Shown piece by piece: positions 19,620-29,067 of a stretch of 64,000 bases of DNA; position 1 is the first letter of the stretch; each line of letters begins with the position of its first letter. Made by a program: the position numbers and the translations under genes. The stretch covers positions 62,001 through 126,000 of the forward strand of contig NZ_VIDQ01000011.1 of NCBI RefSeq assembly GCF_009760915.1, written 5' to 3'. Below the pieces are notes generated by a model. The model had not been told where the DNA came from and did not search any database. It worked only from the letters and a program-made list of their open reading frames with translations. The DNA is from Azohydromonas aeria (GTDB taxonomy: Bacteria > Pseudomonadota > Gammaproteobacteria > Burkholderiales > Burkholderiaceae_C).

Positions 19620-20522
19620 TCAAACGCCCGCGTGCTGGCGCAGCGACTGGCGCAGGCCGGCGAAGGCGTCGGACAGCGTCTTGCCGCTGGTATCGAAGCT
19701 GAGGTCGGCCTTGCCGTAGAACGCGGCGCGGCCTTCGAGGATGCGGCGCAGGTCCTCCATCGCCTCCCGGTTGCCGGCCATCGGGCGCAGATCGCCCTGC
19801 TCGACGACACGACTCATGTGCTCCTGCGGCGAGGCCTTGAGCCACACCGTGTAGCAGTGCGCCAGCAGCAGGTTGAGCGTGGCCGGGTCGGACACCAGAC
19901 CGCCCGGCGTGGCGATGACGGCGTCCGGATAGAGCTGGATCGTCTCCTCCAGCGCGCGGCGCTCGTAGCGGCGGTAGGCGGTGGGGCCGAGCAGGTTGTG
20001 GATCTCGCCCAGCCCGCAGCCGGCCACGCGCTCGATCTCGCGGTTCAGCTCGACGAAAGGCACGTTCAGGTCGTCGGCCAGCAGCTGCCCCAGGCTCGAC
20101 TTGCCCGCGCCGCGCAGCCCCACCAGCGCGATGCGCGCCGTGCGCGCGTCGGGCGGCCCGGCCTGGACGTACAACTCGCTCAGTGCCACCCGCGCGCGGC
20201 GCAGTTCCTCGTCGCTGCGCCCGCGCAGCAGCTCGCGGATCAGCAGCCACTCCGGGGCGTTCGCACTCTCCTCGCTGAGCAGGTCGGACAGCTCGCAGTC
20301 CAGCGCCCGCGCCACCTGGCGCAGCACCAGCACCGAGGCATTGCCCACGCCCAGCTCCAGGTTGGCGAGGTGCCGCTCCGACACGTCGCTGGCCAGCGCA
20401 AGCGCGCGCCGCGTCAGGCCCTTGCGTGCGCGCAGCGAGCGCACCCGCTCGCCCAGGGCCGCCAGGAAAGGGTCGCGCTGGACTTCCGTCCGTTCATGTT
20501 GGTCTTGGGTGGAGGCGTCCAT
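19620..20522 (-). CDS. boxR: BoxR-type regulator: XRE helix-turn-helix fused to a shikimate-kinase-like domain
   Basis: A 300-residue transcription factor of the BoxR/BzdR type, which represses box genes until benzoyl-CoA binds the C-terminal domain (known for Azoarcus homologues). The N-terminal XRE helix-turn-helix spans about 20-85 (RRALALASDVSERHLANLELG). The shikimate-kinase-like half starts near 128, with P-loop GLRGAGKSS at 135-143. ATG 20522 is used. It is in the same orientation as boxCBA and divergent from the DUF4863 gene. Candidate sites in both flanking gaps suggest it also controls itself. Confidence 0.95.
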   Translation of the reverse strand: MDASTQDQHERTEVQRDPFLAALGERVRSLRARKGLTRRALALASDVSERHLANLELGVGNASVLVLRQVARALDCELSDLLSEESANAPEWLLIRELLRGRSDEELRRARVALSELYVQAGPPDARTARIALVGLRGAGKSSLGQLLADDLNVPFVELNREIERVAGCGLGEIHNLLGPTAYRRYERRALEETIQLYPDAVIATPGGLVSDPATLNLLLAHCYTVWLKASPQEHMSRVVEQGDLRPMAGNREAMEDLRRILEGRAAFYGKADLSFDTSGKTLSDAFAGLRQSLRQHAGV

Positions 20523-20546
20523 GGCAGTCGGTGTTTACCCGGCTCA

Positions 20547-20560
20547 TGCACTATATTGCT
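20547..20560. promoter_or_regulatory. candidate BoxR operator 4 (boxR / ligase-operon gap)
   Basis: TGCACTATATTGCT fits TGCA-N6-TGCA with one half-site mismatch. It abuts the -35 of the rightward promoter. Its minus strand contains TATAGT, 28 bases before the boxR ATG and a possible boxR -10, so one bound repressor could affect both directions. Confidence 0.55.
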
Positions 20561-20588
20561 TGACCGGGCAATGGGGTGCCGCTAACTT
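20560..20588 (+). promoter_or_regulatory. promoter of the benzoate-CoA ligase / transporter operon
   Basis: TTGACC (20560-20565), a 17-base spacer and TAACTT (20583-20588) form a plausible sigma70 promoter facing the DUF4863-ligase-transporter genes. It is flanked on both sides by TGCA-type sites at 20547 and 20596. Confidence 0.6.
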
Positions 20589-20595
20589 TCAGCCA

Positions 20596-20609
20596 TGCAC
20601 TTTAGTTCA
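20596..20609. promoter_or_regulatory. candidate BoxR operator 5, at the ligase-operon start site
   Basis: TGCACTTTAGTTCA fits TGCA-N6-TGCA with one mismatch and lies at about the expected transcription start of the rightward operon. It overlaps the in-frame ATG at 20595, another reason to place the gene start at 20655. Confidence 0.55.
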
Positions 20610-20654
20610 ACAACCGGGGTTCGCCCGGAGACGGAACAAGCTCCCGCCGCTGCC

Positions 20655-21155
20655 ATGCCGACCACGACGCCAGAAACCTTCCAGGACCTGATCGCCTCGC
20701 TCACGGCCACGCTCGAAGGCCAGCCCGTCGACGACCGCCTGGCCGAGCGGCTCAATGCCGAGCATCCGGCCGGCAGCCCGGTGTTCGAAGCGATCTTCGG
20801 GGCCTGCCGCGAGGCCATTGCCGCGGGCTGGATGTGCAGCCGCGAGAACGACGGCATCCGCTGGGGCCGTGTGGTGAAGCCCGGCGCCGCCACGCACGGC
20901 TTCTCGGTGGACGTGGTGGACATGCGCGACCTGGCCGGCCCGCACCACGTGCACCCCAACGGCGAGATCGACATGGTCATGCCCATCCAGGACGACGGCA
21001 CGCCCGGCGGAGAGGCGCGCTTCGACGGCCAGGGCGCCGGCTGGAAGGTGTACCCGCCCGGCAGCGCGCACCGCCCTACCGTCAGCGGCGGCCGCGCCCT
21101 GGTGCTGTACCTGCTGCCGCAGGGCGCCATCGAGTTCAGCCGCGCCGCCGCGTAG
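20655..21155 (+). CDS. DUF4863 / PnbB-like protein of the box cluster
   Basis: A 166-residue cytoplasmic protein from ATG 20655; the earlier ATG at 20595 overlaps a putative operator. Visible features are an N-terminal helix region (FQDLIASLTATLEG) and a cupin-like second half with GPHHVHPNGEIDMVMP and HRPTVSGGRALVLYLLP, whose histidines could bind a metal. It resembles the DUF4863 family, which I recall as including p-hydroxylaminobenzoate lyase PnbB. A role on benzoate itself is not known. It leads the rightward operon, 92 bp before the ligase. Confidence 0.75.
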   Translation: MPTTTPETFQDLIASLTATLEGQPVDDRLAERLNAEHPAGSPVFEAIFGACREAIAAGWMCSRENDGIRWGRVVKPGAATHGFSVDVVDMRDLAGPHHVHPNGEIDMVMPIQDDGTPGGEARFDGQGAGWKVYPPGSAHRPTVSGGRALVLYLLPQGAIEFSRAAA

Positions 21156-21247
21156 GCGCACGGCGCGACAGCGCCGCCGGCACCGACGCGCCCGACAGAG
21201 GCGCCGGCCGGCGGCTCGATCCGGAGAACCTTTCGAGGAGACAAGCC

Positions 21248-22812
<1,565 letters not shown>

Positions 22813-22816
<4 letters not shown>

Positions 22817-23634
22817 CGGCGCAGCGCCCGGCCCACGGCTTCGCGCACATCCACGCCGCCGGGCGCGACCTGCGCATCGAGCTCGGCTGGGTCAACGACG
22901 CGGCGCCCGCCGATGCGCCGCTGATCGTGTTCCTGCACGAGGGCCTGGGCTCGCTGGCGATGTGGAAGGATTTTCCTCAGCAGCTGTGCGAGGCCGCCGG
23001 CGCGCGCGGGCTGGTGTATTCGCGCCCGGGCTACGGCCGCTCCACGCCGCGGCCTCACGGGGAGCGCTGGGGGCCGGACTTCATGCACGTCCAGGCGCAG
23101 CAGGTGCTGCCGGCGCTGCTGGACGCGCTGGGTGTGCAGGCGCCGTACTGGCTCTTCGGCCACAGCGACGGCGGCTCCATCGCGCTCATCCATGCCGCGG
23201 GCTTTGGGCAGCGCGTGGCCGGCGCCGTCGTGATGGCGCCGCACATCCTGGTCGAGGAATTCGGGCTGGCCAGCATCCGCGAGGCGCGCCGGGCCTACGT
23301 CGAGGGCGAACTGCGTGCGCGGCTGGGCAAATATCACGATGACGTCGATTCCGCCTTCTGGGGTTGGAACGGGATCTGGCTGGATGCGGAGTTCCCCCGC
23401 TGGACGATCCAGGCGCTGCTGCCGACCATCGCCTGCCCGGTGCTGGCGATCCAGGGTGTGGACGACCCTTACGGGACCATGGCGCAGATCGACGGCATCG
23501 CGCAGGCGGCACCGCAAACCCAGCTCCTGAAGCTGCCGGACTGCGGCCACTCGCCGCACCGCGACCAGCCCGAGGCCGTCACGGCCGCGACCCGGGCTTT
23601 CATACAACGACATTCCACGGAGACGACGCGATGA
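22813..23634 (+). CDS. alpha/beta hydrolase of the box cluster
   Basis: A 273-residue alpha/beta-fold hydrolase. The nucleophile elbow is GHSDGG, the oxyanion region FLHEGLGSLAMW, the acid probably in QGVDDPYG, and the His in CGHSPH. It shares ATGA with both the ligase upstream and the binding-protein gene downstream. Hydrolases in box clusters may cleave stalled CoA thioesters or lactones; that role is inferred from position only and no substrate can be read. Confidence 0.88.
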
Positions 23635-24797
23635 AGTACCCCCACACGCTGGCCGCGCTGGCCGCTGCTGCGCTGCTCGCCGCCCAGCCGGCTTTCGCCC
23701 AGGCACCGGCCAAGCTGAAGGTCGGCTTCATGCTGCCCTACACAGGCACCTTCGCCGCGCTGGGCAACGCCATCGAGAACGGCTTCCGGCTCTACGTGCA
23801 GGAACAGGGCGGCAAGCTCGGCGGGCGCGAGCTGGAGTTCGTGAAGGTGGACGACGAGTCCGACCCGTCCAAGGCCACCGACAACGTCAACAAGCTCATC
23901 AAGCGCGACCAGGTGGACGTGATCATCGGCACCGTGCACTCCGGCGTGGCCATGGCCATGGCCAAGGCCGCCAAGGAAAGCAACACGCTGCTGATCGTGC
24001 CCAACGCCGGCGCCGACGCCGTCACCGGCCCGATGTGCGCGCCCAACATCTTCCGCAGCAGCTTCTCCAACTGGCAGCCGGCCTACGCCATGGGCGAGGT
24101 CGCGGCCAAGAAGGGCCACAAGAAGGCCGTGACCATCACCTGGAAGTACGCCGCCGGCGACGAGTCGGTGGCGGGCTTCAAGGAGGCCTTCGAGAAGGGC
24201 GGCGGCCAGGTCGTCAAGCAGCTCACGCTGCCCTTCCCCAACGTCGAGTTCCAGGCGCTGCTCACCGAGATTGCCGCCACCAGGCCGGACGCGGTCTACA
24301 CCTTCTTCGCCGGCGGCGGCGCGGTGAAGTTCGTCAAGGACTACGCCGCCGCGGGCCTGAACAAGAGCATCCCGCTCTACGGCGCCGGCTTCCTCACCGA
24401 CGGCACGCTCGAAGCGCAGGGCGACGCCGCGCAGGGCCTGCTGACCACGCTGCACTATGCCGACGGCCTGGGCACTCCGCGCGACAACGCCTTCCGCCTG
24501 GCCTACGCCAAGACCTTCAAGCTCCAGCCCGACGTGTACGCGGTGCAGGGCTACGACGCGGCGCAGATGCTGGGCATCGGCCTGAACGCCGTGAAGGGCG
24601 ACGTGAGCAAGAAGGCCGAGTTCGCCGCCGCGCTGAAGGCCGCCAAGATCGACAGCCCGCGCGGCACCTTCACCATCGCCAAGAACCACAACCCGGTGCA
24701 GGACTTCTACCTGCGCCAGGTCTCCGGCAAGGAGAACAAGAGCACCGGCATCGCCGTGAAGGCGCTGGCCGACCCGGGACGCGGCTGCAGGCTCTGA
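23631..24797 (+). CDS. ABC transporter substrate-binding protein, Liv type (probable aromatic-acid importer)
   Basis: A 388-residue periplasmic binding protein with signal peptide MKYPHTLAALAAAALLAAQPAFAQA, cleaved near residue 24. KLKVGFMLPYTGTFAALGNAIENGF starts the type I Liv-like fold. Its place after the ligase and hydrolase suggests capture of benzoate or a related acid instead of branched amino acids. ATG 23631 overlaps the hydrolase stop. A terminator-like hairpin follows before the permease genes. Confidence 0.92.
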   Translation: MKYPHTLAALAAAALLAAQPAFAQAPAKLKVGFMLPYTGTFAALGNAIENGFRLYVQEQGGKLGGRELEFVKVDDESDPSKATDNVNKLIKRDQVDVIIGTVHSGVAMAMAKAAKESNTLLIVPNAGADAVTGPMCAPNIFRSSFSNWQPAYAMGEVAAKKGHKKAVTITWKYAAGDESVAGFKEAFEKGGGQVVKQLTLPFPNVEFQALLTEIAATRPDAVYTFFAGGGAVKFVKDYAAAGLNKSIPLYGAGFLTDGTLEAQGDAAQGLLTTLHYADGLGTPRDNAFRLAYAKTFKLQPDVYAVQGYDAAQMLGIGLNAVKGDVSKKAEFAAALKAAKIDSPRGTFTIAKNHNPVQDFYLRQVSGKENKSTGIAVKALADPGRGCRL

Positions 24798-24806
24798 GCC
24801 TTTGCC

Positions 24807-24833
24807 CAGGGGCCCCGCGCGGGCCCTGTTTTT
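24807..24833 (+). terminator. hairpin plus T5 between binding protein and permeases
   Basis: CAGGGGCCC and GGGCCCTG form an eight-pair stem with one bulged G and a five-base loop, then TTTTT. It lies within the transporter operon, so it probably works as a partial terminator that leaves more message for the binding protein than for the membrane and ATPase subunits. Confidence 0.65.
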
Positions 24834-24892
24834 CGCTCTCACCGAAGTACCCGCCCGCGGCCGGCGCCGCGGGCTTTCCTGCAGGGGCCGCC

Positions 24893-25774
24893 ATGGACGT
24901 CGCGACCTTCCTCATCCAGTGCCTGAACGCGGTCCAGTACGGGCTGCTGCTGTTCCTCGTGGCCTCGGGGCTCACGCTGATCTTCGGGATCATGGGCGTG
25001 ATCAACCTGGCCCACGGCAGCTTCTACATGATCGGCGCCTACATGGCCTACGCGCTGGCGCCCTGGGTCAACACGCACCTGGGCGGCGGCTTCTTCACCA
25101 CGCTGCTCGTCGGCCTCGTGCTCTCGGTGCTGCTGGGCTACGTGCTGGAGTGGGTGTTCTTCAGCTACCTCTACGAGCGCGAGCACCTGCAGCAGGTGCT
25201 CATGACCTACGGGCTCATCCTCGTGTTCGAGGAGCTGCGCTCCATCCTCGTGGGCAACGACGTGCATGGCGTGCAGCCGCCGGAGTGGCTTTCCGGCTCC
25301 ATCCCGCTGGGCGGGCTGATGAGCTATCCCGTGTACCGGCTCTTCATCTCCGGCGTGTGCATCGCCGTGGCGCTGGCGATGTGGGCGCTGATCACGAGGA
25401 CGCGGCTGGGCATGCGCATCCGCGCCGGCGCCAGCAACCGCGAGATGGCGCGCGCCATGGGCGTGAACATCCGGCTGCTCTACCGCATCGTCTTCGCCAT
25501 CGGCGTGGCGCTGGCAGCACTCGCCGGGATGATCGCGGCGCCGGTGTCCAGCGTCTATCCGAACATGGGCGCGGGCGTGCTCATCATCTGCTTCGTGGTG
25601 GTGGTCATCGGAGGCATCGGCTCGATCAAGGGCGCGCTGGTGGCCGCCCTGCTGGTGGGCTTCGTGGACACCTTCGGCAAGGTGCTGCTGCCCGAGGCCG
25701 CGGGCCTGGCGGTGTACGTGCTGATGGCCGTGATGCTGCTGTGGAAGCCCGAAGGGCTGTTCAAGGCCGGCTGA
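24893..25774 (+). CDS. branched-chain-type ABC transporter permease (LivH family)
   Basis: A 293-residue inner-membrane permease. LIFGIMGVINLAHGSFYMIGAY is the LivH signature, and about eight hydrophobic segments follow. The EAA-like loop is around SNREMARAMGVNIRLLYR. ATG 24893 is chosen over the long upstream frame because it starts at MDVATFLIQCLNAVQYG, the normal family start. It forms the channel with the LivM-type protein 16 bp downstream. Confidence 0.94.
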   Translation: MDVATFLIQCLNAVQYGLLLFLVASGLTLIFGIMGVINLAHGSFYMIGAYMAYALAPWVNTHLGGGFFTTLLVGLVLSVLLGYVLEWVFFSYLYEREHLQQVLMTYGLILVFEELRSILVGNDVHGVQPPEWLSGSIPLGGLMSYPVYRLFISGVCIAVALAMWALITRTRLGMRIRAGASNREMARAMGVNIRLLYRIVFAIGVALAALAGMIAAPVSSVYPNMGAGVLIICFVVVVIGGIGSIKGALVAALLVGFVDTFGKVLLPEAAGLAVYVLMAVMLLWKPEGLFKAG

Positions 25775-25790
25775 AGTCGAGGAGGCAACC

Positions 25791-26813
25791 ATGAACACGA
25801 CCACGCTTTCGTCCTCGCTGCCCGTCGCGGCATCGGCCCCACCGGCGCGCGACGCCTGGCTCAAGGCGCTGCCGGTGCTGCTGGGCTTCGCCGCGCTGGC
25901 GCTGCTGCCGCTCGGGCTCACCGGCTTCTACGTCGAGCTGACGATGAAGATCATGATCCTGGCCCTCTTCGCGCTGAGCCTGGAGCTGCTCGTGGGCCAG
26001 ACCGGGCTGGTGGCCTTCGGCCATGCCGGCTTCTTCGGCATCGGCGCCTACGTCGCGGTGCTGCTCACGCCGCAGTCGGGCGGCGCGTCGATCTGGACGC
26101 TGCTGCCCGCGGCCATGGGCGCGGCGGGGCTGTACGCGCTGGCCGTCGGGGCGCTGTCGCTGCGCACCAAGGGCGTGTACTTCATCATGATCACGCTGGC
26201 CTTCGCGCAGATGGCGTACTTCGTCTTCCACGACACGCCCATCGGCGGCGGCAGCGACGGCATCTACATCTACTTCAAGCCCGAGGTGGCGCTGTTCGGC
26301 ATGCAGCTGCTCGACCTGGACGCCGGCGCCAACTTCTACTGGTTCGTGCTGGCCTGCCTGGTGGCTACCTTTGCCCTGCTGGCGCTGCTGCTGCGCAGCC
26401 GTTTCGGCCGGGCGCTGGCCGGCATCAAGGCCAACGAGCAGCGCATGCGCGCGGCGGGCTTCGCCACCTACCCGTACAAGCTCGCGGCCTTCGTGCTCTC
26501 GGCCATGCTCGCCGGCCTGGCGGGCTTCCTCTATGCGCTCAAGGACGGCTTCGTGAACCCGGAGATCCTGTCCTGGCACCAGAGCGGCGCGGTGCTGCTG
26601 ATGATCATCCTGGGCGGCCTGGGCCACCTGCGCGGCGCGCTGCTGGGCGCCCTCGCCTTCACCTTGCTGCAGGAGCTCTACCAATCCGAAGCGGTGTTCG
26701 GCGCCTTTGCCAAGCACTGGCAGCTCTCGTTGGGCCTGACCATCATCGCCTTCGTCGCCCTGCTGCCGCACGGGCTCATCGGGCTGTTCCAGCGCAAGGG
26801 AGACCGGCCATGA
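25791..26813 (+). CDS. branched-chain-type ABC transporter permease (LivM family)
   Basis: A 340-residue permease with an N-terminal soluble tail and multiple membrane segments. LSLELLVGQTGLVAFGHAGFFGIGAY is the LivM signature, and IKANEQRMRAAGFATYPYKL is the coupling loop for the ATPases. GGAGG sits before ATG 25791. The stop overlaps the LivG-type gene as ATGA. Confidence 0.94.
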   Translation: MNTTTLSSSLPVAASAPPARDAWLKALPVLLGFAALALLPLGLTGFYVELTMKIMILALFALSLELLVGQTGLVAFGHAGFFGIGAYVAVLLTPQSGGASIWTLLPAAMGAAGLYALAVGALSLRTKGVYFIMITLAFAQMAYFVFHDTPIGGGSDGIYIYFKPEVALFGMQLLDLDAGANFYWFVLACLVATFALLALLLRSRFGRALAGIKANEQRMRAAGFATYPYKLAAFVLSAMLAGLAGFLYALKDGFVNPEILSWHQSGAVLLMIILGGLGHLRGALLGALAFTLLQELYQSEAVFGAFAKHWQLSLGLTIIAFVALLPHGLIGLFQRKGDRP

Positions 26814-27586
26814 GCGCCGTCATGAACGCATCCGCCGACACGCGCGCGCTGCTGGTCGCCACCGAGGTGTCGCGCCGCTTCGGCGGCCTGAAGGCCGTGG
26901 ACGGCGTCTCGCTCACGCTGGAGCGCGGCATCCTGCACGCCGTCATCGGCACCAACGGGGCGGGCAAGTCCACGCTGATCAACCTGCTGTCCGGGGAGAT
27001 CGCGCCCAGCGAGGGCCGCGTCACGCTCATGGGCCAGGACGCCACCGCGTGGAGCCAGCCCAGGCGCGCGCGCGCCGGGCTGGGGCGCTCCTACCAGCGC
27101 AACACCATCTTCCTGAACTTCACGGTGCGCGAGAACTGCCGCCTGGCGGCGCAGGCGCGCTGGCAGCGCGCGTGGGACTGGTGGACGCCGGCGCAGCGCT
27201 GCGCCAGGAGCCAGGCCGCGGCCGAGGACGCGCTGCGCAAGGCGGGGCTGTCGGCGCAGGCCGAGCGCATCGCCGGCGCGCTCTCGCACGGCCAGAAGCG
27301 CCAGCTGGAGATCGCCATGTGCCTGGCCGGCGCGCCGCAGGTGCTGCTGCTCGACGAGCCGCTCGCCGGCATGGGTGCGGAGGAAACCGAGCGCATGCTG
27401 GCGCTGCTGACCGAGCTCAAGGGCGAGCACGCCATCCTGCTGGTCGAGCACGACATGGACGCCGTCTTCCGCGTCGCCGACCGCATCACCGTGATGGTCA
27501 ACGGCCGCGTGATTGCCAGCGACACGCCGGCGGCCGTGCGCGCCAACCGCGAAGTGCAGATCGCCTACCTCGGGGAGAGCCACTGA
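26810..27586 (+). CDS. ABC transporter ATP-binding protein (LivG family)
   Basis: A 258-residue ATPase: Walker A GTNGAGKST, LivG-type insert with RSYQRNTIFLNFTVREN, signature LSHGQKRQLEI and Walker B LLLDEPLAGMG, then the D-loop and switch His VEHDMD. Partner of the LivF-type ATPase with which it shares TGATG at 27584-27588. Confidence 0.95.
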   Translation: MSAVMNASADTRALLVATEVSRRFGGLKAVDGVSLTLERGILHAVIGTNGAGKSTLINLLSGEIAPSEGRVTLMGQDATAWSQPRRARAGLGRSYQRNTIFLNFTVRENCRLAAQARWQRAWDWWTPAQRCARSQAAAEDALRKAGLSAQAERIAGALSHGQKRQLEIAMCLAGAPQVLLLDEPLAGMGAEETERMLALLTELKGEHAILLVEHDMDAVFRVADRITVMVNGRVIASDTPAAVRANREVQIAYLGESH

Positions 27587-28314
27587 TGGGCACCAACACG
27601 AGCGCCGACGTCCTGCTCGAAGCCGCCGAGCTGCATGCGCACTACGGCCAGAGCCACGTGCTGCAGGGCGTTTCCCTGCGCATCGCGCGTGGCGAGGCCG
27701 TGGGGCTGCTGGGCCGCAACGGCATGGGCAAGACCACGTTCATCCGCACGCTGCTGGGCCAGGTGAAGGCCAGCGGCGGCCGGGTCAGCGTCACCGGCCG
27801 GGACATGACCGGCCAGCCGACCGAGCGCATCGCGCGGCTGGGCATCGGCTACGTGCCCGAAGGCCGCGGCGTGTTCCCGAACCTGAGCGTGCGCGAGAAC
27901 CTGGTGATGGCCGCGCGTCCGGGCCTGAAGGGCCAGCGCGACTGGACGCTGGAGCGGGTGCTGAAGACCTTCCCGCGCCTGGCCGAGCGGCTGGAGCACG
28001 GCGGCGGGCAATTGTCAGGGGGTGAACAGCAGATGATGGCCATCGGCCGCGCGCTGATGACCAACCCCGACCTGATGATCCTCGACGAGGCCACCGAAGG
28101 CCTGGCGCCGCTGGTGGTGGCCGAGATCTGGCGCGTCATCGGCCTGATCCGCGCCAGCGGCATCGCCTCGCTGGTGGTGGACCGCAACTTCCGCAAGGTG
28201 CTGGCGCACACCGACCGCTGCGTGGTGCTGGAAAAGGGCCGCGTGGTGCTGGAGGGGCCCTCCAGCGAGCTGGCGGCGGACGAGGGGGCGCTGCATCGGG
28301 TCCTGGGCGTCTGA
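27586..28314 (+). CDS. ABC transporter ATP-binding protein (LivF family)
   Basis: A 242-residue ATPase: Walker A GRNGMGKTT, RGVFPNLSVREN, signature LSGGEQQMMAIGRAL and Walker B MILDEATEGLAP. The switch position reads VVDRNF where E(H/Q)N is usual, a variant seen in Liv-type ATPases. Last gene of the importer operon; the PIN toxin gene converges 14 bp downstream. Confidence 0.94.
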   Translation: MGTNTSADVLLEAAELHAHYGQSHVLQGVSLRIARGEAVGLLGRNGMGKTTFIRTLLGQVKASGGRVSVTGRDMTGQPTERIARLGIGYVPEGRGVFPNLSVRENLVMAARPGLKGQRDWTLERVLKTFPRLAERLEHGGGQLSGGEQQMMAIGRALMTNPDLMILDEATEGLAPLVVAEIWRVIGLIRASGIASLVVDRNFRKVLAHTDRCVVLEKGRVVLEGPSSELAADEGALHRVLGV

Positions 28315-28328
28315 TTGCCTTGCGGCGC

Positions 28329-28742
28329 TCAGGCGCCGTGCCGCTCCCAGAACTGTGCGGGCGTGACGATGGGATACCGGCTCGACAGCGCCAGCAGGTC
28401 CTTGTCGCCGGTGATCAGGTAGTCCGCCCTCGCCGCCAGCAGCGTGAGCAGCACGGGCTGGTCCGCCGGATCGCGCAGATCCCCGTCCGGCTGGCCCATG
28501 GGCTCGACCACGTCGGCCAGGAACATGAAGCTGTCGGCGAGGTCACGAATTTCCGCAGGCGTCATTTGAATTCGGGGCAGGCGTGGCAGCACCCTGACCA
28601 TCTCGTCCAGGATGTAGCGCGACAGCACCACCTCCAGGCCGCCCTGGCGCCAGGCGGTGACGATGCGTCCCGACACGCTGCCCGGATAGGCCAGCCCCGA
28701 CACCAGCACGTTGGTGTCGAGCACGGCACGCAGGCCCGGCAT
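28329..28742 (-). CDS. PIN-domain toxin of a type II toxin-antitoxin pair
   Basis: A 137-residue PIN ribonuclease of the COG1569 (putative PIN toxin) group. Acidic residues expected to hold Mg2+ are in VLDTNVLVSG (N-terminal), YILDEMVRV, DPADQPVL and LITGDKDLLAL. Such toxins cut RNA when the antitoxin is lost. The start overlaps the antitoxin stop (TGATG). Its 3' end faces the Liv operon, so it looks like a cassette set between larger operons. Confidence 0.88.
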   Translation of the reverse strand: MPGLRAVLDTNVLVSGLAYPGSVSGRIVTAWRQGGLEVVLSRYILDEMVRVLPRLPRIQMTPAEIRDLADSFMFLADVVEPMGQPDGDLRDPADQPVLLTLLAARADYLITGDKDLLALSSRYPIVTPAQFWERHGA

Positions 28743-29014
28743 CAGCGCTGCTGCCGCTCTGCCGCCACCGCGGCCTCGATCTCGGCCAGTCCTTCCTCAG
28801 CCGGCACCTCGGCGTAGGCCTCGGCGATCCGCTCGCTGAGGGCATCGAAGCGGGCACGCATGCGGCGAATGCGGGCAAAGAGCTCAGCGTCCACCAGGGC
28901 GGCCACCGGCTTGCCGTCCTTGTTGATGACGATGCTGTCGTTGCGGTACTGCACCTGGTTGAGCATCTCGCCCAGGTTCTGACGGAAGTTCACGGCGCTG
29001 ACTTCGGTGATCAT
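28742..29014 (-). CDS. Phd/YefM-family antitoxin
   Basis: A 90-residue protein. The N-terminal Phd/YefM DNA-binding fold (ITEVSAVNFRQNLGEMLNQVQYRNDSIVINKDGKPVAALV) is intact, and the charged C-terminal helix should wrap the toxin. It is translated first and overlaps the toxin start. The 18-bp palindrome at 29027-29044, directly upstream, is the likely autoregulatory operator. Confidence 0.9.
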   Translation of the reverse strand: MITEVSAVNFRQNLGEMLNQVQYRNDSIVINKDGKPVAALVDAELFARIRRMRARFDALSERIAEAYAEVPAEEGLAEIEAAVAAERQQR

Positions 29015-29026
29015 GCAAGCTCCAAG

Positions 29027-29044
29027 CCATATTGATCAATATGG
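29027..29044. promoter_or_regulatory. perfect 18-bp palindrome, probable antitoxin operator
   Basis: CCATATTGATCAATATGG is a perfect inverted repeat 13 bases upstream of the antitoxin ATG in an otherwise GC-rich region. The position and AT-rich core fit a Phd/YefM operator overlapping the promoter. Confidence 0.7.
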
Positions 29045-29067
29045 TCATTATGCGACTTGGTGGCAGA

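Noticed and set aside
20595-20654. 20-residue N-terminal extension of the DUF4863 protein
   Set aside because: Its ATG lies one base before a TGCA-type site at the inferred transcription start, and the residues look non-conserved.
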